Source: Closterium sp. NIES-65
Lineage: Eukaryota > Streptophyta > Zygnematophyceae > Desmidiales > Closteriaceae
DNA length: 64,000 nucleotides
Assembly (NCBI GenBank): GCA_948144175.1
Contig: CANXME010002326.1
Location: forward strand, 62,001-126,000
Direction: 5' to 3'
Shown: positions 50,201 to 63,961 of the stretch, one piece after another
How the letters are laid out: every line of letters starts with the position of its first letter
Numbering within the stretch: position 1 is the first letter of the stretch
The notes under the pieces: model-generated
Told to the model about the DNA's origin: nothing
The model's input: only the letters and a program-made list of their open reading frames with translations
Database searches by the model: none
Program-made: the position numbers and the translations under genes

Positions 50201-53200
50201 TATATGGGGACGGTTTTTCATGCGGCGGGCCCGTTTGAAGGCAAAAAGAGCTGGATTCTCGTCCCAAGGTATCTAGGATTGTGGCAAACACGATCGTGGT
50301 GGGCGGTCCAGGATTCGAATAACATTGCTTCACATTTTATACCGGTACGGATTTCGCAGCTTCCCGGGCTCACAAACGCCCTTATATGGGGACGGTTTTT
50401 CATGCGGCGGGCCCGTTTGAAGGCAAAAAGAGCTGGATTCTCGTCCCAAGGTATCTAGGATTGTGGCAAACACGATCGTGGTGGGCGGTCCAGGATTCGA
50501 ATAACATTGCTTCACATTTTATACCGGTACGGATTTCGCAGCTTCCCGGGCTCACAAACGCCCTTATATGGGGACGGTTTTTCATGCGGCGGGCCCGTTT
50601 GAAGGCAAAAAGAGCTGGAATTCTCGTCCCAAGGTATCTAGGATTGTGGCAAACACGATCGTGGTGGGCGGTCCAGGATTCGAATAACATTGCTTCACAT
50701 TTTATACCGGTACGGATTTCGCAGCTTCCCGGGCTCACAAACGCCCTTATATGGGGACGGTTTTTCATGCGGCGGGCCCGTTTGAAGGCAAAAAGAGCTG
50801 GATTCTCGTCCCAAGGTATCTAGGATTGTGGCAAACACGATCGTGGTGGGCGGTCCAGGATTCGAATAACATTGCTTCACATTTTATACCGGTACGGATT
50901 TCGCAGCTTCCCGGGCTCACAAACGCCCTTATATGGGGACGGTTTTTCATGCGGCGGGCCCGTTTGAAGGCAAAAAGAGCTGGATTCTCGTCCCAAGGTA
51001 TCTAGGATTGTGGCAAACACGATCGTGGTGGGCGGTCCAGGATTCGAATAACATTGCTTCACATTTTATACCGGTACGGATTTCGCAGCTTCCCGGGCTC
51101 ACAAACGCCCTTATATGGGGACGGTTTTTCATGCGGCGGGCCCGTTTGAAGGCAAAAAGAGCTGGAATCTCGTCCCAAGGTATCTAGGATTGTGGCAAAC
51201 ACGATCGTGGTGGGCGGTCCAGGATTCGAATAACATTGCTTCACATTTTATACCGGTACGGATTTCGCAGCTTCCCGGGCTCACAAACGCCCTTATATGG
51301 GGACGGTTTTTCATGCGGCGGGCCCGTTTGAAGGCAAAAAGAGCTGGATTCTCGTCCCAAGGTATCTAGGATTGTGGCAAACACGATCGTGGTGGGCGGT
51401 CCAGGATTCGAATAACATTGCTTCACATTTTATACCGGTACGGATTTCGCAGCTTCCCGGGCTCACAAACGCCCTTATATGGGGACGGTTTTTCATGCGG
51501 CGGGCCCGTTTGAAGGCAAAAAGAGCTGGAATTCTCGTCCCAAGGTATCTAGGATTGTGGCAAACACGATCGTGGTGGGCGGTCCAGGATTCGAATAACA
51601 TTGCTTCACATTTTATACCGGTACGGATTTCGCAGCTTCCCGGGCTCACAAACGCCCTTATATGGGGACGGTTTTTCATGCGGCGGGCCCGTTTGAAGGC
51701 AAAAAGAGCTGGATTCTCGTCCCAAGGTATCTAGGATTGTGGCAAACACGATCGTGGTGGGCGGTCCAGGATTCGAATAACATTGCTTCACATTTTATAC
51801 CGGTACGGATTTCGCAGCTTCCCGGGCTCACAAACGCCCTTATATGGGGACGGTTTTTCATGCGGCGGGCCCGTTTGAAGGCAAAAAGAGCTGGAATCTC
51901 GTCCCAAGGTATCTAGGATTGTGGCAAACACGATCGTGGTGGGCGGTCCAGGATTCGAATAACATTGCTTCACATTTTATACCGGTACGGATTTCGCAGC
52001 TTCCCGGGCTCACAAACGCCCTTATATGGGGACGGTTTTTCATGCGGCGGGCCCGTTTGAAGGCAAAAAGAGCTGGATTCTCGTCCCAAGGTATCTAGGA
52101 TTGTGGCAAACACGATCGTGGTGGGCGGTCCAGGATTCGAATAACATTGCTTCACATTTTATACCGGTACGGATTTCGCAGCTTCCCGGGCTCACAAACG
52201 CCCTTATATGGGGACGGTTTTTCATGCGGCGGGCCCGTTTGAAGGCAAAAAGAGCTGGATTCTCGTCCCAAGGTATCTAGGATTGTGGCAAACACGATCG
52301 TGGTGGGCGGTCCAGGATTCGAATAACATTGCTTCACATTTTATACCGGTACGGATTTCGCAGCTTCCCGGGCTCACAAACGCCCTTATATGGGGACGGT
52401 TTTTCATGCGGCGGGCCCGTTTGAAGGCAAAAAGAGCTGGATTCTCGTCCCAAGGTATCTAGGATTGTGGCAAACACGATCGTGGTGGGCGGTCCAGGAT
52501 TCGAATAACATTGCTTCACATTTTATACCGGTACGGATTTCGCAGCTTCCCGGGCTCACAAACGCCCTTATATGGGGACGGTTTTTCATGCGGCGGGCCC
52601 GTTTGAAGGCAAAAAGAGCTGGAATTCTCGTCCCAAGGTATCTAGGATTGTGGCAAACACGATCGTGGTGGGCGGTCCAGGATTCGAATAACATTGCTTC
52701 ACATTTTATACCGGTACGGATTTCGCAGCTTCCCGGGCTCACAAACGCCCTTATATGGGGACGGTTTTTCATGCGGCGGGCCCGTTTGAAGGCAAAAAGA
52801 GCTGGAATTCTCGTCCCAAGGTATCTAGGATTGTGGCAAACACGATCGTGGTGGGCGGTCCAGGATTCGAATAACATTGCTTCACATTTTATACCGGTAC
52901 GGATTTCGCAGCTTCCCGGGCTCACAAACGCCCTTATATGGGGACGGTTTTTCATGCGGCGGGCCCGTTTGAAGGCAAAAAGAGCTGGATTCTCGTCCCA
53001 AGGTATCTAGGATTGTGGCAAACACGATCGTGGTGGGCGGTCCAGGATTCGAATAACATTGCTTCACATTTTATACCGGTACGGATTTCGCAGCTTCCCG
53101 GGCTCACAAACGCCCTTATATGGGGACGGTTTTTCATGCGGCGGGCCCGTTTGAAGGCAAAAAGAGCTGGATTCTCGTCCCAAGGTATCTAGGATTGTGG

Positions 53201-56200
53201 CAAACACGATCGTGGTGGGCGGTCCAGGATTCGAATAACATTGCTTCACATTTTATACCGGTACGGATTTCGCAGCTTCCCGGGCTCACAAACGCCCTTA
53301 TATGGGGACGGTTTTTCATGCGGCGGGCCCGTTTGAAGGCAAAAAGAGCTGGATTCTCGTCCCAAGGTATCTAGGATTGTGGCAAACACGATCGTGGTGG
53401 GCGGTCCAGGATTCGAATAACATTGCTTCACATTTTATACCGGTACGGATTTCGCAGCTTCCCGGGCTCACAAACGCCCTTATATGGGGACGGTTTTTCA
53501 TGCGGCGGGCCCGTTTGAAGGCAAAAAGAGCTGGAATTCTCGTCCCAAGGTATCTAGGATTGTGGCAAACACGATCGTGGTGGGCGGTCCAGGATTCGAA
53601 TAACATTGCTTCACATTTTATACCGGTACGGATTTCGCAGCTTCCCGGGCTCACAAACGCCCTTATATGGGGACGGTTTTTCATGCGGCGGGCCCGTTTG
53701 AAGGCAAAAAGAGCTGGAATTCTCGTCCCAAGGTATCTAGGATTGTGGCAAACACGATCGTGGTGGGCGGTCCAGGATTCGAATAACATTGCTTCACATT
53801 TTATACCGGTACGGATTTCGCAGCTTCCCGGGCTCACAAACGCCCTTATATGGGGACGGTTTTTCATGCGGCGGGCCCGTTTGAAGGCAAAAAGAGCTGG
53901 AATTCTCGTCCCAAGGTATCTAGGATTGTGGCAAACACGATCGTGGTGGGCGGTCCAGGATTCGAATAACATTGCTTCACATTTTATACCGGTACGGATT
54001 TCGCAGCTTCCCGGGCTCACAAACGCCCTTATATGGGGACGGTTTTTCATGCGGCGGGCCCGTTTGAAGGCAAAAAGAGCTGGAATTCTCGTCCCAAGGT
54101 ATCTAGGATTGTGGCAAACACGATCGTGGTGGGCGGTCCAGGATTCGAATAACATTGCTTCACATTTTATACCGGTACGGATTTCGCAGCTTCCCGGGCT
54201 CACAAACGCCCTTATATGGGGACGGTTTTTCATGCGGCGGGCCCGTTTGAAGGCAAAAAGAGCTGGATTCTCGTCCCAAGGTATCTAGGATTGTGGCAAA
54301 CACGATCGTGGTGGGCGGTCCAGGATTCGAATAACATTGCTTCACATTTTATACCGGTACGGATTTCGCAGCTTCCCGGGCTCACAAACGCCCTTATATG
54401 GGGACGGTTTTTCATGCGGCGGGCCCGTTTGAAGGCAAAAAGAGCTGGAATTCTCGTCCCAAGGTATCTAGGATTGTGGCAAACACGATCGTGGTGGGCG
54501 GTCCAGGATTCGAATAACATTGCTTCACATTTTATACCGGTACGGATTTCGCAGCTTCCCGGGCTCACAAACGCCCTTATATGGGGACGGTTTTTCATGC
54601 GGCGGGCCCGTTTGAAGGCAAAAAGAGCTGGAATTCTCGTCCCAAGGTATCTAGGATTGTGGCAAACACGATCGTGGTGGGCGGTCCAGGATTCGAATAA
54701 CATTGCTTCACATTTTATACCGGTACGGATTTCGCAGCTTCCCGGGCTCACAAACGCCCTTATATGGGGACGGTTTTTCATGCGGCGGGCCCGTTTGAAG
54801 GCAAAAAGAGCTGGAATTCTCGTCCCAAGGTATCTAGGATTGTGGCAAACACGATCGTGGTGGGCGGTCCAGGATTCGAATAACATTGCTTCACATTTTA
54901 TACCGGTACGGATTTCGCAGCTTCCCGGGCTCACAAACGCCCTTATATGGGGACGGTTTTTCATGCGGCGGGCCCGTTTGAAGGCAAAAAGAGCTGGAAT
55001 CTCGTCCCAAGGTATCTAGGATTGTGGCAAACACGATCGTGGTGGGCGGTCCAGGATTCGAATAACATTGCTTCACATTTTATACCGGTACGGATTTCGC
55101 AGCTTCCCGGGCTCACAAACGCCCTTATATGGGGACGGTTTTTCATGCGGCGGGCCCGTTTGAAGGCAAAAAGAGCTGGAATTCTCGTCCCAAGGTATCT
55201 AGGATTGTGGCAAACACGATCGTGGTGGGCGGTCCAGGATTCGAATAACATTGCTTCACATTTTATACCGGTACGGATTTCGCAGCTTCCCGGGCTCACA
55301 AACGCCCTTATATGGGGACGGTTTTTCATGCGGCGGGCCCGTTTGAAGGCAAAAAGAGCTGGAATCTCGTCCCAAGGTATCTAGGATTGTGGCAAACACG
55401 ATCGTGGTGGGCGGTCCAGGATTCGAATAACATTGCTTCACATTTTATACCGGTACGGATTTCGCAGCTTCCCGGGCTCACAAACGCCCTTATATGGGGA
55501 CGGTTTTTCATGCGGCGGGCCCGTTTGAAGGCAAAAAGAGCTGGATTCTCGTCCCAAGGTATCTAGGATTGTGGCAAACACGATCGTGGTGGGCGGTCCA
55601 GGATTCGAATAACATTGCTTCACATTTTATACCGGTACGGATTTCGCAGCTTCCCGGGCTCACAAACGCCCTTATATGGGGACGGTTTTTCATGCGGCGG
55701 GCCCGTTTGAAGGCAAAAAGAGCTGGATTCTCGTCCCAAGGTATCTAGGATTGTGGCAAACACGATCGTGGTGGGCGGTCCAGGATTCGAATAACATTGC
55801 TTCACATTTTATACCGGTACGGATTTCGCAGCTTCCCGGGCTCACAAACGCCCTTATATGGGGACGGTTTTTCATGCGGCGGGCCCGTTTGAAGGCAAAA
55901 AGAGCTGGAATTCTCGTCCCAAGGTATCTAGGATTGTGGCAAACACGATCGTGGTGGGCGGTCCAGGATTCGAATAACATTGCTTCACATTTTATACCGG
56001 TACGGATTTCGCAGCTTCCCGGGCTCACAAACGCCCTTATATGGGGACGGTTTTTCATGCGGCGGGCCCGTTTGAAGGCAAAAAGAGCTGGAATTCTCGT
56101 CCCAAGGTATCTAGGATTGTGGCAAACACGATCGTGGTGGGCGGTCCAGGATTCGAATAACATTGCTTCACATTTTATACCGGTACGGATTTCGCAGCTT

Positions 56201-56479
56201 CCCGGGCTCACAAACGCCCTTATATGGGGACGGTTTTTCATGCGGCGGGCCCGTTTGAAGGCAAAAAGAGCTGGAATTCTCGTCCCAAGGTATCTAGGAT
56301 TGTGGCAAACACGATCGTGGTGGGCGGTCCAGGATTCGAATAACATTGCTTCACATTTTATACCGGTACGGATTTCGCAGCTTCCCGGGCTCACAAACGC
56401 CCTTATATGGGGACGGTTTTTCATGCGGCGGGCCCGTTTGAAGGCAAAAAGAGCTGGAATTCTCGTCCCAAGGTATCTA

Positions 56480-57389
56480 GGATTGTGGCAAACACGATCG
56501 TGGTGGGCGGTCCAGGATTCGAATAACATTGCTTCACATTTTATACCGGTACGGATTTCGCAGCTTCCCGGGCTCACAAACGCCCTTATATGGGGACGGT
56601 TTTTCATGCGGCGGGCCCGTTTGAAGGCAAAAAGAGCTGGATTCTCGTCCCAAGGTATCTAGGATTGTGGCAAACACGATCGTGGTGGGCGGTCCAGGAT
56701 TCGAATAACATTGCTTCACATTTTATACCGGTACGGATTTCGCAGCTTCCCGGGCTCACAAACGCCCTTATATGGGGACGGTTTTTCATGCGGCGGGCCC
56801 GTTTGAAGGCAAAAAGAGCTGGATTCTCGTCCCAAGGTATCTAGGATTGTGGCAAACACGATCGTGGTGGGCGGTCCAGGATTCGAATAACATTGCTTCA
56901 CATTTTATACCGGTACGGATTTCGCAGCTTCCCGGGCTCACAAACGCCCTTATATGGGGACGGTTTTTCATGCGGCGGGCCCGTTTGAAGGCAAAAAGAG
57001 CTGGATTCTCGTCCCAAGGTATCTAGGATTGTGGCAAACACGATCGTGGTGGGCGGTCCAGGATTCGAATAACATTGCTTCACATTTTATACCGGTACGG
57101 ATTTCGCAGCTTCCCGGGCTCACAAACGCCCTTATATGGGGACGGTTTTTCATGCGGCGGGCCCGTTTGAAGGCAAAAAGAGCTGGATTCTCGTCCCAAG
57201 GTATCTAGGATTGTGGCAAACACGATCGTGGTGGGCGGTCCAGGATTCGAATAACATTGCTTCACATTTTATACCGGTACGGATTTCGCAGCTTCCCGGG
57301 CTCACAAACGCCCTTATATGGGGACGGTTTTTCATGCGGCGGGCCCGTTTGAAGGCAAAAAGAGCTGGATTCTCGTCCCAAGGTATCTA
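56480..57389 (+). repeat. Second run of five type 3 monomers
   Basis: Monomers 311-315 are all ATT type, 910 bp. They are directly followed by six type 2 units, so two homogeneous runs sit side by side. Confidence 0.9.
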
Positions 57390-58487
57390 GGATTGTGGCA
57401 AACACGATCGTGGTGGGCGGTCCAGGATTCGAATAACATTGCTTCACATTTTATACCGGTACGGATTTCGCAGCTTCCCGGGCTCACAAACGCCCTTATA
57501 TGGGGACGGTTTTTCATGCGGCGGGCCCGTTTGAAGGCAAAAAGAGCTGGAATTCTCGTCCCAAGGTATCTAGGATTGTGGCAAACACGATCGTGGTGGG
57601 CGGTCCAGGATTCGAATAACATTGCTTCACATTTTATACCGGTACGGATTTCGCAGCTTCCCGGGCTCACAAACGCCCTTATATGGGGACGGTTTTTCAT
57701 GCGGCGGGCCCGTTTGAAGGCAAAAAGAGCTGGAATTCTCGTCCCAAGGTATCTAGGATTGTGGCAAACACGATCGTGGTGGGCGGTCCAGGATTCGAAT
57801 AACATTGCTTCACATTTTATACCGGTACGGATTTCGCAGCTTCCCGGGCTCACAAACGCCCTTATATGGGGACGGTTTTTCATGCGGCGGGCCCGTTTGA
57901 AGGCAAAAAGAGCTGGAATTCTCGTCCCAAGGTATCTAGGATTGTGGCAAACACGATCGTGGTGGGCGGTCCAGGATTCGAATAACATTGCTTCACATTT
58001 TATACCGGTACGGATTTCGCAGCTTCCCGGGCTCACAAACGCCCTTATATGGGGACGGTTTTTCATGCGGCGGGCCCGTTTGAAGGCAAAAAGAGCTGGA
58101 ATTCTCGTCCCAAGGTATCTAGGATTGTGGCAAACACGATCGTGGTGGGCGGTCCAGGATTCGAATAACATTGCTTCACATTTTATACCGGTACGGATTT
58201 CGCAGCTTCCCGGGCTCACAAACGCCCTTATATGGGGACGGTTTTTCATGCGGCGGGCCCGTTTGAAGGCAAAAAGAGCTGGAATTCTCGTCCCAAGGTA
58301 TCTAGGATTGTGGCAAACACGATCGTGGTGGGCGGTCCAGGATTCGAATAACATTGCTTCACATTTTATACCGGTACGGATTTCGCAGCTTCCCGGGCTC
58401 ACAAACGCCCTTATATGGGGACGGTTTTTCATGCGGCGGGCCCGTTTGAAGGCAAAAAGAGCTGGAATTCTCGTCCCAAGGTATCTA
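57390..58487 (+). repeat. Run of six type 2 monomers
   Basis: Monomers 316-321 are all AATT type, 1,098 bp. The run supports artificial open frames at 57,318-58,670 (+) and 57,332-58,615 (-). Four-unit type 2 runs occur at 27,145-27,876, 41,199-41,930, 45,167-45,898, 53,374-54,105, 55,748-56,479 and 62,135-62,866. Confidence 0.9.
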
Positions 58488-61400
58488 GGATTGTGGCAAA
58501 CACGATCGTGGTGGGCGGTCCAGGATTCGAATAACATTGCTTCACATTTTATACCGGTACGGATTTCGCAGCTTCCCGGGCTCACAAACGCCCTTATATG
58601 GGGACGGTTTTTCATGCGGCGGGCCCGTTTGAAGGCAAAAAGAGCTGGATTCTCGTCCCAAGGTATCTAGGATTGTGGCAAACACGATCGTGGTGGGCGG
58701 TCCAGGATTCGAATAACATTGCTTCACATTTTATACCGGTACGGATTTCGCAGCTTCCCGGGCTCACAAACGCCCTTATATGGGGACGGTTTTTCATGCG
58801 GCGGGCCCGTTTGAAGGCAAAAAGAGCTGGATTCTCGTCCCAAGGTATCTAGGATTGTGGCAAACACGATCGTGGTGGGCGGTCCAGGATTCGAATAACA
58901 TTGCTTCACATTTTATACCGGTACGGATTTCGCAGCTTCCCGGGCTCACAAACGCCCTTATATGGGGACGGTTTTTCATGCGGCGGGCCCGTTTGAAGGC
59001 AAAAAGAGCTGGAATTCTCGTCCCAAGGTATCTAGGATTGTGGCAAACACGATCGTGGTGGGCGGTCCAGGATTCGAATAACATTGCTTCACATTTTATA
59101 CCGGTACGGATTTCGCAGCTTCCCGGGCTCACAAACGCCCTTATATGGGGACGGTTTTTCATGCGGCGGGCCCGTTTGAAGGCAAAAAGAGCTGGAATCT
59201 CGTCCCAAGGTATCTAGGATTGTGGCAAACACGATCGTGGTGGGCGGTCCAGGATTCGAATAACATTGCTTCACATTTTATACCGGTACGGATTTCGCAG
59301 CTTCCCGGGCTCACAAACGCCCTTATATGGGGACGGTTTTTCATGCGGCGGGCCCGTTTGAAGGCAAAAAGAGCTGGATTCTCGTCCCAAGGTATCTAGG
59401 ATTGTGGCAAACACGATCGTGGTGGGCGGTCCAGGATTCGAATAACATTGCTTCACATTTTATACCGGTACGGATTTCGCAGCTTCCCGGGCTCACAAAC
59501 GCCCTTATATGGGGACGGTTTTTCATGCGGCGGGCCCGTTTGAAGGCAAAAAGAGCTGGAATTCTCGTCCCAAGGTATCTAGGATTGTGGCAAACACGAT
59601 CGTGGTGGGCGGTCCAGGATTCGAATAACATTGCTTCACATTTTATACCGGTACGGATTTCGCAGCTTCCCGGGCTCACAAACGCCCTTATATGGGGACG
59701 GTTTTTCATGCGGCGGGCCCGTTTGAAGGCAAAAAGAGCTGGATTCTCGTCCCAAGGTATCTAGGATTGTGGCAAACACGATCGTGGTGGGCGGTCCAGG
59801 ATTCGAATAACATTGCTTCACATTTTATACCGGTACGGATTTCGCAGCTTCCCGGGCTCACAAACGCCCTTATATGGGGACGGTTTTTCATGCGGCGGGC
59901 CCGTTTGAAGGCAAAAAGAGCTGGAATTCTCGTCCCAAGGTATCTAGGATTGTGGCAAACACGATCGTGGTGGGCGGTCCAGGATTCGAATAACATTGCT
60001 TCACATTTTATACCGGTACGGATTTCGCAGCTTCCCGGGCTCACAAACGCCCTTATATGGGGACGGTTTTTCATGCGGCGGGCCCGTTTGAAGGCAAAAA
60101 GAGCTGGATTCTCGTCCCAAGGTATCTAGGATTGTGGCAAACACGATCGTGGTGGGCGGTCCAGGATTCGAATAACATTGCTTCACATTTTATACCGGTA
60201 CGGATTTCGCAGCTTCCCGGGCTCACAAACGCCCTTATATGGGGACGGTTTTTCATGCGGCGGGCCCGTTTGAAGGCAAAAAGAGCTGGAATTCTCGTCC
60301 CAAGGTATCTAGGATTGTGGCAAACACGATCGTGGTGGGCGGTCCAGGATTCGAATAACATTGCTTCACATTTTATACCGGTACGGATTTCGCAGCTTCC
60401 CGGGCTCACAAACGCCCTTATATGGGGACGGTTTTTCATGCGGCGGGCCCGTTTGAAGGCAAAAAGAGCTGGAATCTCGTCCCAAGGTATCTAGGATTGT
60501 GGCAAACACGATCGTGGTGGGCGGTCCAGGATTCGAATAACATTGCTTCACATTTTATACCGGTACGGATTTCGCAGCTTCCCGGGCTCACAAACGCCCT
60601 TATATGGGGACGGTTTTTCATGCGGCGGGCCCGTTTGAAGGCAAAAAGAGCTGGAATTCTCGTCCCAAGGTATCTAGGATTGTGGCAAACACGATCGTGG
60701 TGGGCGGTCCAGGATTCGAATAACATTGCTTCACATTTTATACCGGTACGGATTTCGCAGCTTCCCGGGCTCACAAACGCCCTTATATGGGGACGGTTTT
60801 TCATGCGGCGGGCCCGTTTGAAGGCAAAAAGAGCTGGAATTCTCGTCCCAAGGTATCTAGGATTGTGGCAAACACGATCGTGGTGGGCGGTCCAGGATTC
60901 GAATAACATTGCTTCACATTTTATACCGGTACGGATTTCGCAGCTTCCCGGGCTCACAAACGCCCTTATATGGGGACGGTTTTTCATGCGGCGGGCCCGT
61001 TTGAAGGCAAAAAGAGCTGGATTCTCGTCCCAAGGTATCTAGGATTGTGGCAAACACGATCGTGGTGGGCGGTCCAGGATTCGAATAACATTGCTTCACA
61101 TTTTATACCGGTACGGATTTCGCAGCTTCCCGGGCTCACAAACGCCCTTATATGGGGACGGTTTTTCATGCGGCGGGCCCGTTTGAAGGCAAAAAGAGCT
61201 GGATTCTCGTCCCAAGGTATCTAGGATTGTGGCAAACACGATCGTGGTGGGCGGTCCAGGATTCGAATAACATTGCTTCACATTTTATACCGGTACGGAT
61301 TTCGCAGCTTCCCGGGCTCACAAACGCCCTTATATGGGGACGGTTTTTCATGCGGCGGGCCCGTTTGAAGGCAAAAAGAGCTGGAATTCTCGTCCCAAGG

Positions 61401-63961
61401 TATCTAGGATTGTGGCAAACACGATCGTGGTGGGCGGTCCAGGATTCGAATAACATTGCTTCACATTTTATACCGGTACGGATTTCGCAGCTTCCCGGGC
61501 TCACAAACGCCCTTATATGGGGACGGTTTTTCATGCGGCGGGCCCGTTTGAAGGCAAAAAGAGCTGGATTCTCGTCCCAAGGTATCTAGGATTGTGGCAA
61601 ACACGATCGTGGTGGGCGGTCCAGGATTCGAATAACATTGCTTCACATTTTATACCGGTACGGATTTCGCAGCTTCCCGGGCTCACAAACGCCCTTATAT
61701 GGGGACGGTTTTTCATGCGGCGGGCCCGTTTGAAGGCAAAAAGAGCTGGAATCTCGTCCCAAGGTATCTAGGATTGTGGCAAACACGATCGTGGTGGGCG
61801 GTCCAGGATTCGAATAACATTGCTTCACATTTTATACCGGTACGGATTTCGCAGCTTCCCGGGCTCACAAACGCCCTTATATGGGGACGGTTTTTCATGC
61901 GGCGGGCCCGTTTGAAGGCAAAAAGAGCTGGAATCTCGTCCCAAGGTATCTAGGATTGTGGCAAACACGATCGTGGTGGGCGGTCCAGGATTCGAATAAC
62001 ATTGCTTCACATTTTATACCGGTACGGATTTCGCAGCTTCCCGGGCTCACAAACGCCCTTATATGGGGACGGTTTTTCATGCGGCGGGCCCGTTTGAAGG
62101 CAAAAAGAGCTGGATTCTCGTCCCAAGGTATCTAGGATTGTGGCAAACACGATCGTGGTGGGCGGTCCAGGATTCGAATAACATTGCTTCACATTTTATA
62201 CCGGTACGGATTTCGCAGCTTCCCGGGCTCACAAACGCCCTTATATGGGGACGGTTTTTCATGCGGCGGGCCCGTTTGAAGGCAAAAAGAGCTGGAATTC
62301 TCGTCCCAAGGTATCTAGGATTGTGGCAAACACGATCGTGGTGGGCGGTCCAGGATTCGAATAACATTGCTTCACATTTTATACCGGTACGGATTTCGCA
62401 GCTTCCCGGGCTCACAAACGCCCTTATATGGGGACGGTTTTTCATGCGGCGGGCCCGTTTGAAGGCAAAAAGAGCTGGAATTCTCGTCCCAAGGTATCTA
62501 GGATTGTGGCAAACACGATCGTGGTGGGCGGTCCAGGATTCGAATAACATTGCTTCACATTTTATACCGGTACGGATTTCGCAGCTTCCCGGGCTCACAA
62601 ACGCCCTTATATGGGGACGGTTTTTCATGCGGCGGGCCCGTTTGAAGGCAAAAAGAGCTGGAATTCTCGTCCCAAGGTATCTAGGATTGTGGCAAACACG
62701 ATCGTGGTGGGCGGTCCAGGATTCGAATAACATTGCTTCACATTTTATACCGGTACGGATTTCGCAGCTTCCCGGGCTCACAAACGCCCTTATATGGGGA
62801 CGGTTTTTCATGCGGCGGGCCCGTTTGAAGGCAAAAAGAGCTGGAATTCTCGTCCCAAGGTATCTAGGATTGTGGCAAACACGATCGTGGTGGGCGGTCC
62901 AGGATTCGAATAACATTGCTTCACATTTTATACCGGTACGGATTTCGCAGCTTCCCGGGCTCACAAACGCCCTTATATGGGGACGGTTTTTCATGCGGCG
63001 GGCCCGTTTGAAGGCAAAAAGAGCTGGATTCTCGTCCCAAGGTATCTAGGATTGTGGCAAACACGATCGTGGTGGGCGGTCCAGGATTCGAATAACATTG
63101 CTTCACATTTTATACCGGTACGGATTTCGCAGCTTCCCGGGCTCACAAACGCCCTTATATGGGGACGGTTTTTCATGCGGCGGGCCCGTTTGAAGGCAAA
63201 AAGAGCTGGAATTCTCGTCCCAAGGTATCTAGGATTGTGGCAAACACGATCGTGGTGGGCGGTCCAGGATTCGAATAACATTGCTTCACATTTTATACCG
63301 GTACGGATTTCGCAGCTTCCCGGGCTCACAAACGCCCTTATATGGGGACGGTTTTTCATGCGGCGGGCCCGTTTGAAGGCAAAAAGAGCTGGAATTCTCG
63401 TCCCAAGGTATCTAGGATTGTGGCAAACACGATCGTGGTGGGCGGTCCAGGATTCGAATAACATTGCTTCACATTTTATACCGGTACGGATTTCGCAGCT
63501 TCCCGGGCTCACAAACGCCCTTATATGGGGACGGTTTTTCATGCGGCGGGCCCGTTTGAAGGCAAAAAGAGCTGGAATCTCGTCCCAAGGTATCTAGGAT
63601 TGTGGCAAACACGATCGTGGTGGGCGGTCCAGGATTCGAATAACATTGCTTCACATTTTATACCGGTACGGATTTCGCAGCTTCCCGGGCTCACAAACGC
63701 CCTTATATGGGGACGGTTTTTCATGCGGCGGGCCCGTTTGAAGGCAAAAAGAGCTGGAATTCTCGTCCCAAGGTATCTAGGATTGTGGCAAACACGATCG
63801 TGGTGGGCGGTCCAGGATTCGAATAACATTGCTTCACATTTTATACCGGTACGGATTTCGCAGCTTCCCGGGCTCACAAACGCCCTTATATGGGGACGGT
63901 TTTTCATGCGGCGGGCCCGTTTGAAGGCAAAAAGAGCTGGATTCTCGTCCCAAGGTATCTA

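Larger units (their letters stand above)
33717..63961 (+). repeat. Right block, monomers 186-351: types 2 and 3 with scattered type 1
   Basis: Types in order (x = site deleted): 1233333133 2333323222 3312232221 2222222212 1222232133 321233x332 1332222133 1322213213 2232233233 3323313231 3332233322 2232221213 3222233333 2222223321 3232321223 3231132222 322123. That is 22 type 1, 77 type 2, 66 type 3 and one unit without the site; the lengths sum exactly to the observed end. Type 1 units are mostly singles, with one adjacent pair at 61,589-61,952. Outside site 2 and the deletion at 44,080 I see no variation. Confidence 0.9.
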